DNA from: CAZALT01 sp964485515
Lineage (GTDB): Bacteria; Actinomycetota; Acidimicrobiia; Acidimicrobiales; Acidimicrobilacustridaceae
Length of the DNA stretch: 18,976 nt
Reading direction: 5' to 3'
Assembly (NCBI GenBank): GCA_964485515.1
Contig: CAZALT010000059.1
Location: 1 to 18,976, forward strand
Positions within the stretch are counted from its first letter, which is position 1. Every line of letters starts with the position of its first letter. Both the position numbers and the translations under genes were made by a program. The notes below the pieces were generated by a model. It saw nothing but the letters and a program-made list of their open reading frames with translations. It had not been told where the DNA came from and did no database searches. Shown here piece after piece: positions 14,144-18,976 of this stretch.

Positions 14144-17100
14144 TCAGGAGAGGTCGAGCAGGCCGCGGATGTCGTCCTCGGACAGGGCGCCAGACAGTGC
14201 ACCGTCGCCGTCCATCACCTCGGCGAACAGCGCGGCCTTCTTGGCCTTCAGATCCATGACCTTGTCCTCGATCGTGCCGGTCGAGACGTAGCGGTAGACC
14301 ATCACCGGGTTCGTCTGTCCGATGCGATGGGCGCGGTCGACAGCCTGGGTCTCGACCGCCGGGTTCCACCACGGGTCGAGGACGAAGCAGTAGTCGGCCT
14401 GGGTGAGGTTGAGCCCGAACCCGCCCGCCTTCAGGCTGATGACGAACACCGGGACCGCACCCGACGTGAACGTGTCGATGGCCTCGGCACGGTTGCGGGT
14501 GCGGCCGTCCAGGTAGGCGTGGTCGATGCCGGCCGCGTCGAGCCGCGCCCGAGCCAACGACAAGAACCGGGTGAACTGGCTGAAGACCAGGGCCCGATGT
14601 CCCTCGGCCACGATCTGCACGAGGTCGTCGGTGAGCCGGTCGAGCTTGGCCGATCCGACCTCGGCGTTGTCGGGGTCGACCAGCACGGGGTCGAGGCTGA
14701 GCTGGCGCAGGATCGTGAGCGACTTGAAGATCTCGAAGCGGTTCTTGCCCATGTCGCCGACCAGCCCCAGGACCTTCTTGCGCTGCTGCTGGAGCTGCTG
14801 CTGGTAGATCCGCATGTGCTTCGGACTGAGCTCGATCTCGACGGTCTGCTCGGTCTTGGGCGGCAGCTCGGTGAGCACGTCGTCCTTGGTTCGCCGCCGC
14901 ATCAGTGGGGCGATCCGGCGGCGGAGCGTCGCGAGGAGCTCGGGTGCCTTCCCCGACTCGATCGGCTTGCGGTACACCTCGGTGAACCGCTTCGGATCGG
15001 GGTAGAGCCCGGGAGCGGTGATGGACAGCAGCGACCAGAGGTCCATCAGGCTGTTCTCCATCGGCGTGCCCGTGATGGCCACCTTGGTCGGCACGTCGAG
15101 GCGTCGGGCGCACTGGTAGGACTTGCTCTGGTGGTTCTTCACGAACTGCGCCTCGTCGAGGAGCAGCACGTTCCACGGGATCGTCGTGTACTCCTCGAAG
15201 TCGATGCGGAACAGGGCGTACGACGTGACGACGATGCGGGCGTCGCCGATGACCTCGGTGAGCGGGATCTTCCGTCGCGCCGCCGATTCGTGGATGGTCG
15301 TGACCGTCACGTCGGGGGCGAACTGGGAAGCTTCGCGGTGCCAGTTCGGCACGACGCTCGTCGGGGCGACCACGAGGAAGCGGGCGTCGGGATCCCGTTC
15401 GAGGACGTACAGGCAGAGGGCGATCGTCTGCACGGTCTTGCCGAGGCCCATGTCGTCGGCGAGGATCCCGCCGAGGCCGTTGTCGTAGAGGAACGCCAAC
15501 CAGTCGAGTCCGTCGCGCTGGTAGTGCCGCAGGGTCGCCTTCAACGACGCGGGGGGTTCGATCGCCTTCGGTGCGGTCAGCTCGCGCATGGCCGCCATCT
15601 GCTCGGCCCACCGCTCGGACTGCGCCTCGACGACGCCAAGGGCGACCAGGTCCTCCCACCAACCCGCCTGGAACCGGTTGACCCGGGCGGCGGAGTCGCC
15701 GTCCATGTCGACGAGGGCCCGCGCCTCGTCGATGAGCTCGCGGAGGCGGGTGAACTCAGCGCGGTCGAGACGCACCCAGGTGCCGCTGGGCAGGATCAGG
15801 ACCGGCTCGCTGCTCGCCAGGCCGCGGAACAGCTGCGCGAACGGGATCGTCTCACCGTCGATGCTGACGTCGACCCCGAGGTCGAACCAGTCGTTCTGCT
15901 CGGCGATCGCACCGGGCGCTGCGTCCTGGCCCGGTTCGCCGGGATCGGTGACCGAGATGGAGATGAGCGGGTCATTCGTCGCCTCACGAAGTGCGGGAGC
16001 CGAACCGACCACCTCGACGATGGCCTGCCCCCGCCCCTCGACCCACGGAACCAGCTCGGCGAGCAGCGTGATCGCCCGTGGGCCCTTGATGGAGAAGTCC
16101 CGCGGCGATCCGTCGGCGTTGACCGCCTCGGTCAACAGCTCCCGGTTCACCTCCAGCTCCTGGAGGGCGGCGGTCTCGGCCTTGCGGTCGCCCAGAGCCC
16201 CCGTCGCCTGGTGGATCGAGTAGTCGGTGATGCGCTCGCCCCGTCGGTAGCGGAACGACCAGGACACGGTGGCCGCGTCGACCGCCGTCCGCTCGATCCG
16301 CATGACCACACCCAGGAACTCGACCGGCGAGATCGTCACCGATCCGTCGGACGATCCCACGGGGATGGCTCGCGCCAAGAGCGGTTCGTACACGGAGAGG
16401 AGCTCGTCGATCTCCTCGTGGGGAACGGTGAGGGGCGGGCCGACCAGGCGGCGAGCGAGCCGCTCGTCGATCGGCGCGGTGAACGGAACGAGCCGGAGGG
16501 TGCCTGCACCTTCGACGTAGAGCCCGTGGGCCGGGGAACCCAGGATGCCGGTGCGGGCGGGATCGAGGTCGAGCGGCGCTTCGCTCCCGTCCAGCGCCGC
16601 GACCACCGTGAGGAGCACGTCTCCCCCTTCGCCGGTGGACAGGTCGATGGATGGAGCCGCTCGGGTGGGTGAGAGGTGGACCCGTCCCGATCGGCCGCTC
16701 TCGTCGACGAGGTCGACGCCGACGCGGCCGAGGCGCTCGAGGTGGAACCACAGCTCGCTGCCGAACGCGCCGATCTCGATGGGCTGGTTGTCGGGGTAGT
16801 AGTGCCCCCGGGCCGCGGAGAGCATCGCCCGCAGGGCGGTCACCTGATCGGGGCGGAGGTCGCGGGTGCCGTACCCGTTCGGCGGTGCGAGGTCGCGCCA
16901 GGTGGCACCGGAACGAACCCATCGGTCGTTGCGGCCGAGCCGCACCGGCCGCACCGTGACCAAGGGCGCGGTGACCGCCGAGCGGCGGTTCGTCGTCGTG
17001 GGGGCGACCACGACCTCGAGGGCCAGCGGGACGAGGTCGGGGTCGTCGGCGTCGGTGCCGTGCCCGTCGCCGACGATGGCGGCGAGCTCTCGGCGCCACG

Positions 17101-17419
17101 TGGTGTCCGGCTCGTGGAACGTCGCCTCGGCGCGGGCCAGGAGGATGGTGGCCACGACGTGCTTGCACGCGCCGCCGAGGGGGCACGTGCACTCGTCCTC
17201 GATCAGGATGCGCCCGGCCGTGCCGTGCCACCGCACCTTGACCACGTAGGCCTTGCGTCCCGAACCCTCGACTGTCGCGGTCAGCGCTCCCGGTGCTGAC
17301 TTCAGCAGCTGGACCCGCCCGTCGCCCGCGTAGCCTCGGCCTCGCTGGAGCGAACCGGCGTCGAAGCACTCGCCGAGCACGTGGTCGGTGAGGTCGGTGA
17401 TCTCAGGCGAAGGCGGCAA
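14144..17419 (-). CDS. SWIM zinc-finger SNF2-type DEAD/DEAH helicase
   Basis: A 1091-residue protein. A SWIM zinc finger comes first (C77, C79, C85 and H87 in ECTCPLGGACKHVV), then a long middle region without recognised motifs, then a SNF2 motor. The motor shows ADDMGLGKTVQT (Walker A, about 652-663), LLLDEAQFVKN (Walker B, about 752-762), TGTPMENS, and the C-terminal half with LKAGGFGLNLT, WWNPAVETQAVDRAHRIGQ (motif VI near 1030) and YRYVSTGTIEDKV. Such proteins are ATP-driven DNA translocases or remodellers; the bacterial role of this family is not well settled. The open frame begins at a TTG (17419) without a good ribosome site, so the start is uncertain; GTG 12 codons downstream is another choice. 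It is not part of the cas operon. A very long plus-strand open frame on its opposite strand is a codon-bias shadow. Confidence 0.93.
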   Translation of the reverse strand: MPPSPEITDLTDHVLGECFDAGSLQRGRGYAGDGRVQLLKSAPGALTATVEGSGRKAYVVKVRWHGTAGRILIEDECTCPLGGACKHVVATILLARAEATFHEPDTTWRRELAAIVGDGHGTDADDPDLVPLALEVVVAPTTTNRRSAVTAPLVTVRPVRLGRNDRWVRSGATWRDLAPPNGYGTRDLRPDQVTALRAMLSAARGHYYPDNQPIEIGAFGSELWFHLERLGRVGVDLVDESGRSGRVHLSPTRAAPSIDLSTGEGGDVLLTVVAALDGSEAPLDLDPARTGILGSPAHGLYVEGAGTLRLVPFTAPIDERLARRLVGPPLTVPHEEIDELLSVYEPLLARAIPVGSSDGSVTISPVEFLGVVMRIERTAVDAATVSWSFRYRRGERITDYSIHQATGALGDRKAETAALQELEVNRELLTEAVNADGSPRDFSIKGPRAITLLAELVPWVEGRGQAIVEVVGSAPALREATNDPLISISVTDPGEPGQDAAPGAIAEQNDWFDLGVDVSIDGETIPFAQLFRGLASSEPVLILPSGTWVRLDRAEFTRLRELIDEARALVDMDGDSAARVNRFQAGWWEDLVALGVVEAQSERWAEQMAAMRELTAPKAIEPPASLKATLRHYQRDGLDWLAFLYDNGLGGILADDMGLGKTVQTIALCLYVLERDPDARFLVVAPTSVVPNWHREASQFAPDVTVTTIHESAARRKIPLTEVIGDARIVVTSYALFRIDFEEYTTIPWNVLLLDEAQFVKNHQSKSYQCARRLDVPTKVAITGTPMENSLMDLWSLLSITAPGLYPDPKRFTEVYRKPIESGKAPELLATLRRRIAPLMRRRTKDDVLTELPPKTEQTVEIELSPKHMRIYQQQLQQQRKKVLGLVGDMGKNRFEIFKSLTILRQLSLDPVLVDPDNAEVGSAKLDRLTDDLVQIVAEGHRALVFSQFTRFLSLARARLDAAGIDHAYLDGRTRNRAEAIDTFTSGAVPVFVISLKAGGFGLNLTQADYCFVLDPWWNPAVETQAVDRAHRIGQTNPVMVYRYVSTGTIEDKVMDLKAKKAALFAEVMDGDGALSGALSEDDIRGLLDLS

Positions 17420-17623
17420 GGGCGCTCTGCGGTCGTCGGGGGAGGGGGATGCGGCCGGTGCGCCATGGAATCCGTGGCACGCAGCCTGTCAAGGGTACCG
17501 GGCATCGTCCCTGGTCCGTCCTCGTCGTTCGGGGCTCGGTCGCTCTGTGACGCGTGTCCCGACTACTCCGCGGACGACGGGGAAGGCAACAGGACGAACC
17601 GACGATCCGCAGAGGAGTCAACG
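17420..17623. other. Divergent intergenic region, SNF2 helicase and CsbD-like gene
   Basis: A 204-bp region that must hold promoters for both flanking genes. I do not see a convincing -35/-10 pair for either. The GAGGAG ribosome site at 17612-17617 belongs to the CsbD-like gene. Confidence 0.5.
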
Positions 17624-17791
17624 ATGCCGAACACCGACGATGTGAAGGGCCGAGTGAAGGAAGCAGCCGGGGCCTTGACCGACGACAAGGACCTCAAGCA
17701 CGAGGGCAAGGTCGACCGGGCCGCCGGTGCGGTCAAGGAGAAGGTCGGCGACGCCGTCGACGCGGTCAAGGACAAGCTCCACAAGGACTGA
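17624..17791 (+). CDS. CsbD-like stress protein
   Basis: A 55-residue, highly charged helical protein that matches the CsbD family. The opening MPNTDDVKGRVKEAAGALTDD and the repeated pattern GKVDRAAGAVKEKVGDAVDAVKDKL are typical. The start is fixed by GAGGAG 6 bp before the ATG and by the family length; the frame is open upstream but without family features. Members are often induced by general stress, and their biochemical role is unknown. It stands alone, convergent with the TetR gene. Confidence 0.92.
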   Translation: MPNTDDVKGRVKEAAGALTDDKDLKHEGKVDRAAGAVKEKVGDAVDAVKDKLHKD

Positions 17792-17857
17792 CCTTCGGGA
17801 GGAGCGGATCCACCGCACCTGCCCACTCCACCGCCTCCCCCGAACCCGCGTTCCGAT

Positions 17858-17896
17858 GCGCGCCCCCGCTGGTCGATGGCCGACCGGCGGGTGCGC
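17858..17896. terminator. Bidirectional hairpin between csbD-like and tetR genes
   Basis: CCCGCTGGTC (17865-17874) pairs with GACCGGCGGG (17882-17891) around a 7-base loop, 10 bp including one G-T pair. After a small internal loop it is extended by GCGC (17858-17861) with GCGC (17893-17896). It lies between two converging stop codons. There is no T run, as is common for terminators in high-GC actinobacteria. Confidence 0.55.
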
Positions 17897-17901
17897 CGCG
17901 T

Positions 17902-18588
17902 TCAGCGGTCGGAGAAGACGAGCCGCCGGGTGATGCCGAGCAGCTCGACGGCGAGCTGGTCGTCGTCGAGGTCACGGACGAAGGGGTGGGCGACGGCCCC
18001 GATGGCGGCCGACAGCACCGCGGCGCGCACGCGCTCGTGGGCGTCGAGGTCATCGCCGAGCAGGAACGAGAAGAGCCGAACCCAGAGGTGGCGTGAGGTC
18101 TCGTGCTCGGCGAGCACCCGGAACAGCGCCGGATCGGCTTGGAGGGTGCTCAACATGAACCGATTCCCCACCACGGCCTCGATGACCGAGGCGAGCAGGG
18201 TCTCGCGGGCGTCGTCGGTGAGGCCGGTCGCCTCGGCGACCTCGAGCGCCTGCTCGATGGGCACGAGGTTCACCTCGATGACGGCGACGACGATGGCGTC
18301 CTTGGTCGGGAACTGGTGGTAGACGGCGGCCTTCGTTATGCCGAGCGCGTCGGCGATCATCTGGAGCGAGGTCCCTGCCACCCCGTGGGTCGTGAAGAGG
18401 TCGAGGGCGACGTCGACCGTGCGCAGCTTGGTCGCGCTGTAGCGCCCGGCAAGGACCTGGAGCGTGTCCGGTCGAGCGAGCGAGGGCGGCCCAAGGTGGC
18501 GGGGACCTGGAGACTCGCGATCTGGAAGCGCCGGATCTGGAAGCGCCGGATCTGGAAGCTCGGGGGTGGGGGGTGCGGCGGTCGCCAT
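17902..18588 (-). CDS. TetR family transcriptional regulator
   Basis: A 228-residue protein. The DNA-binding domain is at about 50-100, with ALDLFTTHGVAGTSLQMIAD followed by the recognition helix ALGITKAAVYHQFPTKDAIV. The C-terminal helical ligand and dimer domain (105-228) has no motif that reveals the ligand. The first 45 residues are an unusual proline-rich extension with a repeated LPDPA unit, encoded by a 15-bp tandem repeat. No ribosome site precedes the ATG, so a leaderless transcript is possible. It is divergent from the gene at 18652, and the 63-bp gap carries clustered palindromic sites, so it probably represses itself and that gene. Confidence 0.92.
   Translation of the reverse strand: MATAAPPTPELPDPALPDPALPDRESPGPRHLGPPSLARPDTLQVLAGRYSATKLRTVDVALDLFTTHGVAGTSLQMIADALGITKAAVYHQFPTKDAIVVAVIEVNLVPIEQALEVAEATGLTDDARETLLASVIEAVVGNRFMLSTLQADPALFRVLAEHETSRHLWVRLFSFLLGDDLDAHERVRAAVLSAAIGAVAHPFVRDLDDDQLAVELLGITRRLVFSDR
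18519..18563 (-). repeat. 15-bp tandem repeat, three units, inside the TetR N-terminus
   Basis: Units begin at 18519, 18534 and 18549. The first two (GATCTGGAAGCGCCG) are identical; the third differs in its last bases. In the coding frame they give about three copies of a proline-rich pentapeptide (LPDPA). The period is a multiple of three, so copy changes would keep the frame. Confidence 0.85.
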
Positions 18589-18603
18589 CGACGAGGAGTG
18601 TAC

Positions 18604-18644
18604 CTAGCCGAATGGCTAGCCAATGGCTAGTCGATTGGCTAGCC
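18604..18644. promoter_or_regulatory. Probable TetR operator cluster
   Basis: CTAGCC (18604-18609), GGCTAGCC (18614-18621), GGCTAG (18625-18630) and GGCTAGCC (18637-18644) form overlapping palindromes such as TAGCC-GAAT-GGCTA and TAGCC-AAT-GGCTA. The two GGCTAGCC copies are 23 bp apart. They fill the gap between divergent starts at 18588 and 18652, where a TetR dimer, or two, would block both promoters. Confidence 0.75.
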
Positions 18645-18651
18645 TGTCGAC

Positions 18652-18976
18652 ATGACCACACCGGAGACCCACGACGTCACGGAGCCGGGAGCCGAGCCCG
18701 GGCTCGACGAGTTCCTCGCCATCCGAAAGCCGGGAGCGCACCTCGACGAGGAGGTCGTCGCCGACGACTTCGTGCTCATGCTCGGCGTCGACCTCGTGAA
18801 CTACCCGAAGTTCCCCAAGGCCGTCGACGCCGGCGTCACGTTCCCCCTGGCGCAGATGGACATCCGCCAGGAGCTCGATGTCGACTCCGGGGCCGAGCTC
18901 GACGACTACAGCGGCCCGTATCGGGAGGACTTCCGCTTCACCGACTTCTCCAAGCAGGCGCTCGCCACCAAGTTCA
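18652..18976 (+). CDS. Unrecognised protein, 3' end outside the window
   Basis: The frame is open from ATG at 18652 to the window edge, 108 codons. The protein starts MTTPETHDVTEPGAEPG and is rich in Asp and Glu. I do not recognise a family. Visible stretches include LDEFLAIRKPGAHLDEEVV, LGVDLVNYPKFPK and YREDFRFTDFSKQALATKF. There is no signal peptide or membrane segment. It starts 7 bp past the operator cluster with no clear ribosome site, so it may be leaderless and is likely the main target of the divergent TetR regulator. Confidence 0.8.
   Translation, partial: MTTPETHDVTEPGAEPGLDEFLAIRKPGAHLDEEVVADDFVLMLGVDLVNYPKFPKAVDAGVTFPLAQMDIRQELDVDSGAELDDYSGPYREDFRFTDFSKQALATKF

Noticed and set aside
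14043..15662. 539-codon minus-strand open frame in another frame of the helicase gene
   Set aside because: Arg-rich shadow of the true frame; the motifs are all in the other frame.
14327..16672. 781-codon plus-strand open frame opposite the SNF2 helicase
   Set aside because: The minus strand encodes clear SWIM and SNF2 motifs throughout. The opposite frame is rich in Asp, Glu, Arg and Gly, as expected from mirrored codon bias.
17485..17505. GGGTAC as a stress sigma-factor -10 box for the CsbD-like gene
   Set aside because: No matching GTTT-like -35 box is found at the right distance.

Overview
The window is high-GC DNA, probably from an actinobacterium, perhaps of the Acidimicrobiia type. 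The grounds are strong G/C third-position bias and the presence of DUF4235, CsbD-like, TetR and SWIM/SNF2 genes of the kinds common in that phylum. The lineage is an inference; no rRNA is present.

Positions 1-11936 hold a complete-looking type I-G (formerly I-U) CRISPR-Cas locus read on the minus strand. The gene order in the direction of transcription is csb1 (Cas7), csb2 (Cas5-Cas6), cas3 (helicase with a C-terminal HD nuclease), a 302-residue protein in the slot of the large subunit, cas4, cas1 and cas2. A 64-bp leader and a CRISPR array follow. The array has 48 repeats of 36 bp and 47 complete spacers of 37-42 nt, and it probably continues past the left edge. Almost every gene junction overlaps as TGATG, ATGA or ATGAGTGA, so the seven genes look like one translationally coupled operon. 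Csb1, Csb2 and probably the 302-residue protein would form the crRNA-guided complex. Csb2 would cut the pre-crRNA, Cas3 would destroy the target, and Cas1-Cas2-Cas4 would add spacers. Unlike many I-G loci, cas4 and cas1 are separate genes here.

Positions 11937-12272 are a divergent intergenic region. It carries a degenerate half-repeat resembling the CRISPR repeat and an 11-bp inverted repeat around it, which may be a crRNA-like regulatory element. Beyond it, on the plus strand, lie a DUF3800-like gene (12273-12797), a DUF4235 membrane protein (13086-13373) and a class I SAM-dependent methyltransferase (13490-14092).

Positions 14144-17419 (minus) encode a large SWIM/SNF2 helicase. A 55-residue CsbD-like stress protein (17624-17791, plus) converges with a TetR regulator (17902-18588, minus) across a strong hairpin. 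The TetR gene is divergent from an unrecognised gene that runs off the right edge. The shared promoter region holds a cluster of GGCTAG/CTAGCC sites that look like the TetR operator.

The observations most worth a second look are two spacers that match homologous positions in two related invaders, the pseudo-repeat upstream of csb1, the small protein in the large-subunit slot, and the palindrome with an embedded TTGACA in the leader.
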